From Collinsella aerofaciens (GTDB lineage: Bacteria > Actinomycetota > Coriobacteriia > Coriobacteriales > Coriobacteriaceae): a DNA stretch of 64,000 nucleotides. The stretch covers positions 66,743 to 130,742 of the forward strand of contig NZ_CABJFS010000007.1 in the NCBI RefSeq assembly GCF_902364945.1. The letters are read 5' to 3'. Shown here in pieces: positions 45,789-54,829 of this stretch; position 1 is the first letter of the stretch, and each line of letters begins with the position of its first letter. Below the pieces are notes generated by a model. It was not told the DNA's origin. It saw nothing but the letters and a program-made list of their open reading frames with translations, and did not search any database. The position numbers were made by a program, and so were the translations under genes.

Positions 45789-46811
45789 ATGATTGCAATT
45801 TTAAAAGAGAGCGCCAGCGACGAGGCCGTCAGCCATATCGTCAGCTGGATTGAGAAAAAGGGCCTGAAGACCGATGTCTCGCGCGGCGAGAATGAGACGG
45901 TCATCGGCCTGGTGGGCGATACGACCAAGATCGACCCGTTCCTGCTCGAGTCCATGGATGTCGTCGAGCGCGTGCAGCGCGTCTCCGAGCCGTTCAAGCG
46001 CGCCAACCGCAAGTTCCACCCCGAGGACTCCGTCATCGACTGCGGCCACGGCGTACATGTAGGCGGCGATCAGTTCCAGGTCATCGCCGGCCCGTGCTCC
46101 GTCGAGGGCGAGAACCTCATCCGCATCGCCCGCCGCGTGAAGGCCGCCGGCGCCACGATGCTGCGCGGCGGCGCCTACAAGCCCCGCACGTCCCCGTACG
46201 CCTACCAGGGCATGGGCCCCGCCGGTCTGGACCTGCTGTGCGAGGCGTCTGCCGAGCTCGACATGCCGATCGTCACCGAGATCATGGACCCGCGCGACGT
46301 GCAGGTCTTCCTGGACAAGAAGATCGACGTCATGCAGATCGGCGCCCGCAACGCCCAGAACTTCCCTCTGCTCAAAGAGGTCGGCAAGACCAAGACTCCG
46401 ATCTTGCTTAAGCGCGGCATGTCCGGCACGATCGATGAGCTGCTCATGGCCGCCGAGTACATCATGAGCGAGGGCAACGACAACGTCATCCTGTGCGAGC
46501 GCGGCATCCGCACCTTCGAGACCCGCACCCGCAACACCTTCGACCTCAATGCCGTGCCGGTGCTGCACCACCTGTCGCACCTGCCCGTCGTCGCCGACCC
46601 CAGCCACGCCACCGGCTACACCCGCTACGTTGAGCCCATGGCGCTCGCCGCGACCGCCTGCGGTGCCAACGGCCTAGAGATCGAGGTCCACGACGAGCCC
46701 AGCCGCGCATGGTCCGACGGCGCTCAGGCCCTCACCCCCGATCAGTTCGACGACACCATGCGCCGCATCCGAGCCATTCGCGAGGTTGTCTGCCAAGAGA
46801 CCATGGAGTAG
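45789..46811 (+). CDS. aroF: 3-deoxy-7-phosphoheptulonate synthase (DAHP synthase, AroF-Ib type)
   Basis: First shikimate enzyme, joining PEP and erythrose 4-phosphate. The start at 45789 (GAGAGG upstream) gives 340 residues; an in-frame ATG 16 codons earlier has no ribosome site. An N-terminal ferredoxin-like domain (1-75), as in Thermotoga-type enzymes where it mediates Tyr/Phe feedback, precedes the barrel with IAGPCSVEG (99-107), LRGGAYKPRTSPYAYQG, IGARNAQNF, LLKRGMSGT and DPSHATG. First of eight aromatic genes; tyrA follows after three bases. Confidence 0.96.
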   Translation: MIAILKESASDEAVSHIVSWIEKKGLKTDVSRGENETVIGLVGDTTKIDPFLLESMDVVERVQRVSEPFKRANRKFHPEDSVIDCGHGVHVGGDQFQVIAGPCSVEGENLIRIARRVKAAGATMLRGGAYKPRTSPYAYQGMGPAGLDLLCEASAELDMPIVTEIMDPRDVQVFLDKKIDVMQIGARNAQNFPLLKEVGKTKTPILLKRGMSGTIDELLMAAEYIMSEGNDNVILCERGIRTFETRTRNTFDLNAVPVLHHLSHLPVVADPSHATGYTRYVEPMALAATACGANGLEIEVHDEPSRAWSDGAQALTPDQFDDTMRRIRAIREVVCQETME

Positions 46812-46814
46812 CCC

Positions 46815-47729
46815 ATGGGTACAGTGAGAAACGCGCGCGTTAACCAGGGCGGCCCCAAGTGCGCCGGCATCGTCGGCCTGGGCCTCATCGGCGGCAGCTT
46901 TGCCCGCGGCTATGCGCAGGCGGGCGTCCGCGTGCTGGCCTGGGACCCCGATGACGATGTCATGACGGCCGCCAGCATGGGCACTGTCGCCGGAGAGCTT
47001 AACGACAAGACGCTCGGCGAATGCGACATCATCGTCCTTGCCTGCTATCCCGAGGCATGCATCGAGTGGCTCGAGGCGCACGCCCAGGCGCTCGCCGACG
47101 CCACCGACACCGAGGCCATCATGGGCCCCGTGGTGATCGACACGGTGGGCGTCAAGGGCATCGTGTGCGAGCGCGCCTTTGAGCTAGCCCGCGAGCACGG
47201 CTTTTACTTTGTGGGCGCGCACCCCATGGCGGGCACGCAGTACTCGGGCTATGCGCACTCCCGCGCCGACCTGTTCCAGGGCGCTCCCCTGGTGCTCGTT
47301 CCACCCGCGGTAGACGATGCCCTTAAGCTCGAGCTCTTGGGCCAGGTGCGCGAGATGGTGCGCCCCTTGGGCTTTGGCAAGTTCAGCGTGACCAGCGCCG
47401 CCGAGCACGACCGCGTCATCGCCTTTACGAGCCAGCTCGCGCATGTCGTCTCAAACGCCTATGTTAAGAGCCCGACCGCTCAGGTCCACCACGGCTTTTC
47501 GGCCGGCAGCTACCGCGACCTCACCCGCGTAGCGCACCTCAACCCGCAAATGTGGTCAGAGCTCATGATCGACGACGCCAATGCGCTCGCCTTCGAGATC
47601 GACCATCTAATCGAATCGCTCGGCGCCTACAGCCGCGCCCTTAAGGACCGCGACCAGCGCTATCTGGAGAATCTCCTTGCCGAGGGCGACCGCATCAAGC
47701 GCGCGCTCGACGACGAGGCCTCCCACTAG
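46815..47729 (+). CDS. tyrA: Prephenate dehydrogenase
   Basis: NAD-dependent oxidative decarboxylation of prephenate toward tyrosine. The 304 residues contain the Rossmann motif GLGLIGGSFA (21-30), the catalytic-region GAHPMAGTQYSG, and HVVSNAY/GSYRDLTRVA in the helical domain. There is no chorismate mutase or ACT domain; mutase activity is supplied by PheA. Four-base spacing after aroF. Confidence 0.95.
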   Translation: MGTVRNARVNQGGPKCAGIVGLGLIGGSFARGYAQAGVRVLAWDPDDDVMTAASMGTVAGELNDKTLGECDIIVLACYPEACIEWLEAHAQALADATDTEAIMGPVVIDTVGVKGIVCERAFELAREHGFYFVGAHPMAGTQYSGYAHSRADLFQGAPLVLVPPAVDDALKLELLGQVREMVRPLGFGKFSVTSAAEHDRVIAFTSQLAHVVSNAYVKSPTAQVHHGFSAGSYRDLTRVAHLNPQMWSELMIDDANALAFEIDHLIESLGAYSRALKDRDQRYLENLLAEGDRIKRALDDEASH

Positions 47730-47765
47730 ACCACCCATCACGCCAGGTCGAAAGGACCGAAGCTT

Positions 47766-48872
47766 ATGGCGATTACCATCGATATCGACACTGCACGCCC
47801 CTACCAGGTGCATGTTGGCACGTTTTTGCTGGAGCAGGCGGGACCGCTCGTGCGCGCCACTGCCGGCGGCACCAAGGCCGTCATCGTGACGGACACCAAC
47901 GTGGGCCCGCTCTACCAGATGCCCGTTAAGCAGAGCCTGGAGGCGTCAGGCTACGAGGTGAGCATCTGCACCTTCGAAGCCGGCGAGGCACACAAGCGTG
48001 CCGAGACCTACGTCGCCATTTTGGAGTTTGTGGCCGAGCACGAGCTTTCGCGCTCCGACGTGATCGTGGCACTCGGCGGCGGCGTCGTGGGCGACATGGC
48101 GGGCTTTGTGGCCGCCACCTACATGCGCGGCTGCAAGTTTGTGCAGATCCCGACGAGCCTGCTCGCCATGGTGGATTCGTCGGTGGGAGGCAAGACCGCC
48201 ATAGACCTGGCTGCCGGCAAGAACTTGGCCGGCGCCTTTTGGCAGCCGAGCGTGGTTATCGCCGACGTGGGGTGCCTGGCCACCCTCACGCCCGAGCAGT
48301 TCGCCGACGGCTGCGGCGAGGTCGTCAAGCACGCCGTGATCGCCGACCCGGAGCTTTTCGCCGAGCTGGAGAAGACCCCGCTCACGCTGGAGCTGCTCAA
48401 CCGCGATGTGGCCCGCGTAGCGCTCATCATCGCCCGCAATATCGACATCAAGCGCGCCGTGGTCGTCGCCGACGAGCGCGAAACCAACCAGCGCAAGCTC
48501 CTCAACTTTGGACACAGCGCCGGACACGCCGTCGAGGCCTGCGAGCACTTTGAACTCGGACACGGCAACTGCGTGTCGATCGGCATGGGCATCATCACGC
48601 GCGCCGCGGCCCTGCACGGCGCTTGCGATGCTGCACTGCCCGGTCGCATTGAGGAGCTCTGCGCCCGCCATGGCCTCACGACCCGCTGTGACCTAGATGC
48701 CGATACCGTCTTTGCCGAGGCGCTCCACGACAAGAAGCGCGCGGGCGACACCATCGACCTGGTGATTCCGCACGGCATTGGCCGCTGCAGCATCGACCGC
48801 ACACCGCTTTCCACTTTCCACGAACTCATTGCCGAGGGCCTCGGCCAGAAGGGAGACGCATCCGCATGCTAG
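47766..48872 (+). CDS. aroB: 3-dehydroquinate synthase
   Basis: Second shikimate step: NAD- and metal-dependent cyclisation of DAHP. The 368 residues include DTNVGPLY, GGGVVGDMAGFVAATYMRG, IPTSLLAMVDSSVGGKTAID, NLAGAFWQP and the metal-binding GHSAGHAVE. Its end overlaps aroA by seven bases. GAAAGGACCGAAGCTT precedes the ATG. Confidence 0.97.
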   Translation: MAITIDIDTARPYQVHVGTFLLEQAGPLVRATAGGTKAVIVTDTNVGPLYQMPVKQSLEASGYEVSICTFEAGEAHKRAETYVAILEFVAEHELSRSDVIVALGGGVVGDMAGFVAATYMRGCKFVQIPTSLLAMVDSSVGGKTAIDLAAGKNLAGAFWQPSVVIADVGCLATLTPEQFADGCGEVVKHAVIADPELFAELEKTPLTLELLNRDVARVALIIARNIDIKRAVVVADERETNQRKLLNFGHSAGHAVEACEHFELGHGNCVSIGMGIITRAAALHGACDAALPGRIEELCARHGLTTRCDLDADTVFAEALHDKKRAGDTIDLVIPHGIGRCSIDRTPLSTFHELIAEGLGQKGDASAC

Positions 48873-50185
48873 CCCGCATCACCCCGTCCCCGCTCAAGGG
48901 CACCGTTCCCGCCATCGCGTCCAAGTCGATGGCGCATCGCCTCATCATCTGCGCCGCGCTCGCCAACGGCGAGACACACGTCACCTGCAACACCACCTGT
49001 GCCGACATCGAGGCTACGGTACGCTGCCTTACGGCACTCGGTGCCCGCATCGAGACCGTCGAGGACGGCTTCCAGGTCCACCCCACCATGAAGAGTGTTG
49101 AATTTGGCCTGCTCAAGGCCCTTGCCGGCGGCACGCTTGACTGCGGTGAAAGCGGCTCCACGCTCCGCTTTATGCTGCCTGTCGCCTGCGCGCTGGGCGC
49201 AGAAGCAACTTTTGTGGGTCAGGGACGCTTGGGCGCCCGCCCGCTGTCCCCGCTCTCGGACGAGATCATCGCCGCCGGCTGCGACCTACAGGGCCTGGGC
49301 GGTTTTCCGCTCAAGACGAGCGGACGCATGCGCCCGGGCACCTTTGTGCTTCCGGGCAACGTGAGCTCGCAGTATATCTCCGGCCTGCTGCTGGCAGCCC
49401 CGCTGCTGGCCCAGCCCTCCTGCGTGCAGGTAACCGGCCTCATTGAGAGCCGTCCCTACATCAACCTGACGATACAGGCCATGAAGGCCTTTGGCGTCGA
49501 GGTCAACGTCGAGCGTATTCCGGCCAAGGACGGCCAGCCCGAGGTCACGAACTTCCGCGTGAGCAGCGGCTCGTACCGCACGCCCGGCAGCGTAGCCGTC
49601 GAGGGCGACTGGTCCAACGCCGCCTTTTGGCTGTGCGCCGGCGCTATCGGCGCCGACCCCATCACCGTGGAGGGCGTATCCCTGAGCTCCGCGCAGGGCG
49701 ACCGAAACGTGCTCGCCGCGCTTTCGCGCTTTGGCGCCCGCATCGTGCGCTCCACCAACGCCGCCACCGTGCAGTCCGACAAGCTCGCCGGCTTTGAGAT
49801 GAGCGCCCACGACATTCCCGACCTGGTGCCCGTCATCTCGGCCGTGGCCTCACTGGCACAGGGCCGCACCTTTATCCGCGATTGCGCCCGTCTGCGCATC
49901 AAGGAATCCGACCGCCTGGTCACCACCACCCGCGAGCTCACCGCGCTGGGCGCGCAGGTGCGCATTGCCGGCGATGACCTCATCATCAAGGGTGTCGATG
50001 CCTTCACCGGCGGCGAGGTCGATTCGCACAACGACCACCGCATCGCCATGATGGCCGCTATCGCCGCGAGCCGCGCCGCCGGCGAGGTCGTGATCCACGG
50101 CGCCGAGGCCGTCAACAAGTCCTATCCCGATTTCTTCGACCACTACCGCCTGCTGGGCGGCAAGGTCACACTCGAGGAGGAATAG
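48866..50185 (+). CDS. aroA: 3-phosphoshikimate 1-carboxyvinyltransferase (EPSP synthase)
   Basis: Adds enolpyruvyl from PEP to shikimate 3-phosphate. The 439 residues show PAIASKSMAHRLIICAAL near the N-terminus, CGESGSTLRFMLP, GRMRPGTF, SSQYISGLLLAAPL, and the C-terminal RIKESDRLVTT and DHRIAM motifs. The P95-region GQGRLGARPLSP is typical of a glyphosate-sensitive class I-like loop, though class was not tested. Overlaps aroB; aroC starts one base after its stop. Confidence 0.97.
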   Translation: MLARITPSPLKGTVPAIASKSMAHRLIICAALANGETHVTCNTTCADIEATVRCLTALGARIETVEDGFQVHPTMKSVEFGLLKALAGGTLDCGESGSTLRFMLPVACALGAEATFVGQGRLGARPLSPLSDEIIAAGCDLQGLGGFPLKTSGRMRPGTFVLPGNVSSQYISGLLLAAPLLAQPSCVQVTGLIESRPYINLTIQAMKAFGVEVNVERIPAKDGQPEVTNFRVSSGSYRTPGSVAVEGDWSNAAFWLCAGAIGADPITVEGVSLSSAQGDRNVLAALSRFGARIVRSTNAATVQSDKLAGFEMSAHDIPDLVPVISAVASLAQGRTFIRDCARLRIKESDRLVTTTRELTALGAQVRIAGDDLIIKGVDAFTGGEVDSHNDHRIAMMAAIAASRAAGEVVIHGAEAVNKSYPDFFDHYRLLGGKVTLEEE

Positions 50186-50186
50186 C

Positions 50187-51284
50187 ATGTCCTCGACCTT
50201 TGGCAACGTCTTGCACGTAAGCATCTTCGGCCAGTCGCACTCCCCCGCCATCGGCTGCTCGCTCGATGGCGTCCCCGCCGGCATCGCCGTTGACCAAGAA
50301 GCGCTGCAGGCCTTTTTGAACCGTCGCGCCCCCGGTCGCGACGAGACCGCGACCAAGCGCCGCGAGGCCGACGCCGCCCAAATCATCGCCGGCGTGGTCG
50401 ATGGGCACACCACCGGCGCGCCCATTGCCGCGATTATCGAGAACACCAACACGCGCTCCAAGGATTACTCCGAGCTGCGCCGCAAGCCCCGTCCGGGACA
50501 TGCGGACTTCCCTGCGCGCATGAAGTATCACAACATGCACGATGTCGCCGGCGGCGGGCACTTCTCCGGCCGCCTAACGGCACCCCTGTGCATCGCCGGC
50601 GGCATCGCGCTGCAGGCACTCGAGGCCCGCGGCATTAAAGTGATGGCGCATGTGGCGCAGATCGGCGGCATCTCCGATCTGCCGATGGACGACATAGTCT
50701 ATCGCGAGGCCGACCGCAAGGCGATCCTTACGAACGATCTGCCGTGCATTGACGCCGCCGCAGCCGGCCGCATGCGCGAGGAAATCCTAGCCGCGCGTGA
50801 CGAACTCGACAGCATCGGCGGCATCGTGGAGTGCGGCATTTACGGGCTTCCCGCAGGCATCGGCGACCCCATGTTCGACGGCATCGAGAACCGCATCGCG
50901 CAGATCGCGTTTGGTATTCCCGCCGTAAAGGGCGTGGAGTTTGGCATGGGCTTTGCCGTGGCCGCCATGCGCGGCAGCGAGAACAATGATCCGTATCGCA
51001 TCGATGCCGAGACCGGCGAGATCGAGGTCGAGTCCAACAACGCCGGCGGCATCCTGGGCGGTATTTCGACCGGCGCGCCCGTCATGTGGCGCATGGCCGT
51101 AAAGCCGACGCCCTCCATTGGCCGCGAGCAGCAGACGGTGGACATGGACGCTATGGAAAATGCCGAGCTCTCGGTCCACGGCCGCCACGATCCCTGCATC
51201 GTCCCCCGAGCTGTCCCCGTAGCCGAGGCAGCCGCCGCCCTTGCCATCTGGGACGCCCTCCTCGAAGACGCCGCCCAGCGCTAA
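50187..51284 (+). CDS. aroC: Chorismate synthase
   Basis: FMN-dependent last shikimate step. The 365 residues contain GQSHSPAIGCSLDGVPAG, NRRAPGRDETATKRREAD, RPGHADFPARMKYHNM, GGGHFSGRLTAPLC and the C-terminal GRHDPCIVPRAVPVAEA signature. The ATG is one base after the aroA stop. Confidence 0.97.
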   Translation: MSSTFGNVLHVSIFGQSHSPAIGCSLDGVPAGIAVDQEALQAFLNRRAPGRDETATKRREADAAQIIAGVVDGHTTGAPIAAIIENTNTRSKDYSELRRKPRPGHADFPARMKYHNMHDVAGGGHFSGRLTAPLCIAGGIALQALEARGIKVMAHVAQIGGISDLPMDDIVYREADRKAILTNDLPCIDAAAAGRMREEILAARDELDSIGGIVECGIYGLPAGIGDPMFDGIENRIAQIAFGIPAVKGVEFGMGFAVAAMRGSENNDPYRIDAETGEIEVESNNAGGILGGISTGAPVMWRMAVKPTPSIGREQQTVDMDAMENAELSVHGRHDPCIVPRAVPVAEAAAALAIWDALLEDAAQR

Positions 51285-51327
51285 CTACCCGCCCCTCAAC
51301 ATCCCCCGACACGTGAAAGGAGTCTCC

Positions 51328-52473
51328 ATGGACCTTGCTGACATCCGCCAGGCCATCGATGGCATCGACACCACGCTCCTCAACAGCTTTGTCGAGCGCA
51401 TGGACATTGCCACCGAGGTCGCCAAGTCAAAAATCGAGATGGGCAAGGCCGTCTTCGACCCCGCCCGTGAGCGCTCCAAGCTCAACAACCTCGCCAGCCG
51501 CGCGCCCGAGCGCTACGAGGCGCAGACCATCACCCTGTTCCGTCTCCTCATGAGCATGAGCAAGGCCGAGCAGCAGCGCTACATCAACGAACTCAAGGGC
51601 ATTACCGTCTCGCAAAAGGCCCACGCCACGGCTGCAGCCTCCGACACGCCCTTCCCTCAAACGGCCACCGTTGCCTGCCAGGGCGTCGAAGGCGCCTACA
51701 GCCAGATCGCCGCATGCAAGCTCTTTGACGTGCCCGACATCGCGTTCTTCGAGACCTTCGAGGGCGTCATGCGCGCCGTGCGCGACGGCTTCTGCGAGTT
51801 TGGCGTGCTGCCCATCGAGAACTCCACCGCCGGCTCGGTTAACGCCGTCTACGACCTGCTCGCCCAGTTCGATTTCCATATCGTGCGCTCGCTGCGTCTC
51901 AAGATCGACCACAATCTGCTCGTCAAACCCGGCACCAAGCTCGCCGACGTGCACGAGGTCTATAGCCACGGCCAGGCTATCGCCCAGTGCGCCGGCTTTA
52001 TCGAGGCCCACGGTCTGCACGCCACCAAGTACCCCAACACGGCTATGTCGGCCGAGATGGTCGCCAGCTCCAAGCGTACCGACGTTGCCGCCATCGCCTC
52101 GCGCAGCTGCGCCGCACTCTACGGCCTGGAGGTGCTGGAGCCCAACATTCAGGACTCGGACAACAACTACACGCGCTTCGTCGTCATCAGCCGCGAGCCG
52201 CGCGTCTACCCCGGCGCCAACCGCACCTCACTCATGATTACCACGGCCAACGAGCCGGGCGCGCTCTATCGCGTGCTCGAGCGCTTCTACGCGCTCAATA
52301 TCAACCTCATCAAGCTCGAGAGCCGCCCCATCCCCGGTCGCGACTTTGAGTTTATGTTCTACTTTGACCTGGACTGCCCCTTTGGCAGCAAGGCTCTCGA
52401 CGACCTGCTCGATTCCATCGACGACGTGTGCGAGAGCTTTACCTACTTTGGCAGCTACACGGAGGTGCTCTAG
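51328..52473 (+). CDS. pheA: Bifunctional chorismate mutase / prephenate dehydratase with ACT domain
   Basis: Makes prephenate from chorismate, then phenylpyruvate. The start at 51328 (AAAGGAG upstream) gives 381 residues. Domains: AroQ-type chorismate mutase (1-92), prephenate dehydratase (about 113-290; LPIENSTAGSV, catalytic TRF at 282-284) and ACT (300-381) with GALYRVL and ESRP, the Phe-binding motifs. Feedback by phenylalanine is therefore expected. aroE-aroK begins on the base after its TAG. Confidence 0.95.
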   Translation: MDLADIRQAIDGIDTTLLNSFVERMDIATEVAKSKIEMGKAVFDPARERSKLNNLASRAPERYEAQTITLFRLLMSMSKAEQQRYINELKGITVSQKAHATAAASDTPFPQTATVACQGVEGAYSQIAACKLFDVPDIAFFETFEGVMRAVRDGFCEFGVLPIENSTAGSVNAVYDLLAQFDFHIVRSLRLKIDHNLLVKPGTKLADVHEVYSHGQAIAQCAGFIEAHGLHATKYPNTAMSAEMVASSKRTDVAAIASRSCAALYGLEVLEPNIQDSDNNYTRFVVISREPRVYPGANRTSLMITTANEPGALYRVLERFYALNINLIKLESRPIPGRDFEFMFYFDLDCPFGSKALDDLLDSIDDVCESFTYFGSYTEVL

Positions 52474-53712
52474 ATGACCGATATCGCCGCAACCCGCCCC
52501 TACGGCGTGCTAGGCCGCGTGCTGGGCCACAGCTACACCCCGACCATCTACAAAGAACTCGCGGGGCTCGAGTACGTACGATTTGAGCGCGAGCCCGAGG
52601 ATCTTGAGGCCTTTATGACAGGCGACGAATGGGAGGGCACCAACGTGACCATCCCCTACAAGCGCGCCGTCATGGACTACCTGGACGAGCTGAGCCCACT
52701 CGCCGAGCGCATGGGAAACGTCAACACCATCACACGCCTGTCTGACGGCCGCTTGCGCGGCGACAACACCGACTACTTCGGCTTTCAGTGCCTGGTCGAG
52801 GAGCTGGGCGTAGAGGTCGCCGGCAAGAAGGTCCTCGTGCTCGGAGCCACCGGCGGTGCCGGCACCACGGCAAGTATGGTGCTCGGCGATCTGGGCGCCA
52901 CCGTCGTGCCGGTGGGCCGCACGAGCGAGGTCAACTACGCCAACATCGCGCAGCAGTCCGAAGCCGCGCTACTCGTCAACTGCACGCCTGCCGGAATGTA
53001 CCCCCACTGCCCCGACGCCCCCTGCACGCTCGAAGGACTCGATGCGCTCGAAGGCGTTATCGACATTGTCTACAACCCCGCTCGCACGGGACTCATGCTC
53101 GAGGCCGAGCGCCGCGGCATCCCCTGCATCGGCGGCTTGCTGATGCTCGTGGCCCAAGCGGCACAGGCCGTCGAGCGCTATACCGGCAAGGTCACCCCGC
53201 GCGAGCGCATCCTGGACGTGACGGAACGCTTGTCACGCCGCGAGCAGAACATCGCCCTGATCGGCATGCCGGGCTCGGGCAAAACCCGCGTGGGTGAGCA
53301 GATCGCCCTGCTCACCGGCCGCGAGCACATCGACTTGGACCGCGCCCTCGAGGAGCGTCTGGGCATGCCTTGCGCCGACTTTATCGTCGAGCGCGGCGAG
53401 GCGGCCTTCCGCGAGCAGGAGACGGCGGCCCTGGCCGACATCTCCAAGCGCAGCGGCCTGGTACTTTCCACCGGCGGCGGCGTCGTCACGCGAGACGAGA
53501 ACCACCCGCTGCTGCACCAGAACAGCCAGATTGTGATGCTCAACCGCAAGCTCGACGAACTCGCCCACAAGGGTCGCCCCATCACCGCCCGCGATGGCAT
53601 CGATAAGCTCGCCGAGCAGCGCATGCCGCGCTACCGCGCCTGGGCCGACTACATCATCGACTCACGCGACTGCGCCGCCAAAACCGCGGCCGCCATCGTC
53701 GAGACCCTCTAA
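52474..53712 (+). CDS. aroEK: Fused shikimate dehydrogenase - shikimate kinase
   Basis: One 412-residue chain for two consecutive steps. The AroE part (1-250) has TNVTIPYK with the catalytic Lys63, GDNTDYFGF (96-104) and NADP loop LGATGGAG (123-130). The AroK part (257-412) has Walker A GMPGSGKT (264-271), DLDRALEER, FREQE and STGGGVV. The usual shikimate-binding RPLL arginine lies in GRPITAR. The bound NADP-loop lacks the NRT arginine pattern but has GRTSE. A strong terminator overlaps its stop codon. The symbol combines both names. Confidence 0.93.
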   Translation: MTDIAATRPYGVLGRVLGHSYTPTIYKELAGLEYVRFEREPEDLEAFMTGDEWEGTNVTIPYKRAVMDYLDELSPLAERMGNVNTITRLSDGRLRGDNTDYFGFQCLVEELGVEVAGKKVLVLGATGGAGTTASMVLGDLGATVVPVGRTSEVNYANIAQQSEAALLVNCTPAGMYPHCPDAPCTLEGLDALEGVIDIVYNPARTGLMLEAERRGIPCIGGLLMLVAQAAQAVERYTGKVTPRERILDVTERLSRREQNIALIGMPGSGKTRVGEQIALLTGREHIDLDRALEERLGMPCADFIVERGEAAFREQETAALADISKRSGLVLSTGGGVVTRDENHPLLHQNSQIVMLNRKLDELAHKGRPITARDGIDKLAEQRMPRYRAWADYIIDSRDCAAKTAAAIVETL

Positions 53713-53749
53713 CCTGCCAAAAAGGGATAGGTTTATTTTGGCAGGTTTT
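53711..53749 (+). terminator. Intrinsic terminator after aroE-aroK
   Basis: AACCTGCCAAAA pairs with TTTTGGCAGGTT over 12 bp, followed by a T run. The stem begins inside the stop codon. Thus aroQ, 63 bases further on, may be expressed at a lower level by read-through. Confidence 0.85.
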
Positions 53750-53811
53750 ATCTGGGCAAACGCCGAAGATCGCAAGACCAGCCACGCCAACCAACTGCAA
53801 AGGAAGCAACC

Positions 53812-54249
53812 ATGAAGGCACTCGTCATCAACGGCCCCAACCTCAACATGCTCGGCATTCGCGAGCCGGGCATCTATGGCAGCGACAACTACGACCGCTT
53901 AGTGCAGATCTGCCAGGAAGCGGGTGCTGCACAGGGCTTCGACGAGGTCGAGGTCTTCCAGTCTAACCACGAGGGCAGCATCGTCGACAAGATCCAGGAG
54001 GCCTACGGCAAGGTCGACGGCATCGTCATCAACCCGGCGGCTTACACGCACACGAGCGTGGCGATCCTCGACGCCCTCAAGGCCGTCGCCATCCCTGCCG
54101 TTGAGGTGCACATCAGCGCCGTAGAGACGCGCGAGGACTTCCGCCAGGTAAGCCACGCCCGCCTGGCCTGCTTCGCCACCATCACCGGCGAAGGCCTCCA
54201 AGGCTACGCCCACGCGTTGGAGCTGCTGAAAGAGCGTCTCGAAAAGTAG
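53812..54249 (+). CDS. aroQ: 3-dehydroquinate dehydratase, type II
   Basis: Third shikimate step. The 145 residues show NGPNLNMLGIREPGIYG with the catalytic Tyr, FQSNHEGSIVDKI, INPAAYTHTSVAI and EVHISAVETREDFRQ. AAGGAAGCAACC precedes the ATG. It completes the set of seven shikimate steps within 8.5 kb and is followed by a terminator. Confidence 0.97.
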   Translation: MKALVINGPNLNMLGIREPGIYGSDNYDRLVQICQEAGAAQGFDEVEVFQSNHEGSIVDKIQEAYGKVDGIVINPAAYTHTSVAILDALKAVAIPAVEVHISAVETREDFRQVSHARLACFATITGEGLQGYAHALELLKERLEK

Positions 54250-54294
54250 CCTCGCGAGCAAATCCATCAACGCGATTCATACGCTAATAATGCC

Positions 54295-54334
54295 AGTGCC
54301 GCCAGCAGCAACCTCGCTACTGGCGGCACTTTAT
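54295..54334 (+). terminator. Intrinsic terminator after aroQ
   Basis: AGTGCCGCCAG pairs with CTGGCGGCACT (11 bp), then TTTATT. It ends the aromatic cluster. Confidence 0.85.
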
Positions 54335-54342
54335 TACTGGCA

Positions 54343-54348
54343 TATAAT
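54343..54348 (+). promoter_or_regulatory. -10 element for the DUF4869-ATPase pair
   Basis: A consensus TATAAT lies 31 bases before the start of the DUF4869-like gene. The -35 position falls in the aroQ terminator stem (CTGGCG) and is weak. Confidence 0.5.
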
Positions 54349-54379
54349 CATTGCAGTCACACAACGTCTGGAGACGCAC

Positions 54380-54829
54380 ATGCTGAGCATTCACCTGGGG
54401 GATTACCCCGGTTCCATCTACGATACCGAAACCTATTTTAGGAACTCATACTTGGACTCATGGTTCGAAGACCCTATGGCCGCACAGATTATTAAAAGCG
54501 TGGACGGATCAGAGCTCATCGGTCCCCACAACATCGTAAGCAAGCAGCTGGGCTCAATCACCCCACTCGAACTGTCCGGCGGCGTTAAGACGCTGCTGCT
54601 GGTGCGCAATCTCCCAAACATGGTGTTCAATGCATCCACTTGCGGAGATAACTGCGCTCGCTGGCTGCTCAAAATTGGCAAAGAGCAGGATGTGCTGGTG
54701 ACCCTTTACCACATCATGAAGTTCCCCTGGAAGAACTTTGAAATCCGCATTGAAAACGATGACCGCATCGTCAGAAACATGCAGGAGTTTGTCGGCGCCA
54801 CGAATGACTTTTTGGATGTTGATGAGTAA
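54380..54829 (+). CDS. DUF4869-like protein of unknown function
   Basis: 149 residues from the ATG at 54380 (GGAGACGCAC upstream). The sequence LSIHLGDYPGSIYDTETYF, SPLELSGGVK-like TPLELSGGVKTLLL, FNASTCGDNCARWLLKIG and a C-terminal FEIRIEN segment match the DUF4869 family as recalled; no search was possible. It is soluble, with no signal or membrane segment, and two cysteines in CGDNC. The TAA overlaps the ATPase ATG by one base, so the pair is translationally coupled. Lower GC than the aromatic genes suggests acquisition. Confidence 0.7.
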   Translation: MLSIHLGDYPGSIYDTETYFRNSYLDSWFEDPMAAQIIKSVDGSELIGPHNIVSKQLGSITPLELSGGVKTLLLVRNLPNMVFNASTCGDNCARWLLKIGKEQDVLVTLYHIMKFPWKNFEIRIENDDRIVRNMQEFVGATNDFLDVDE

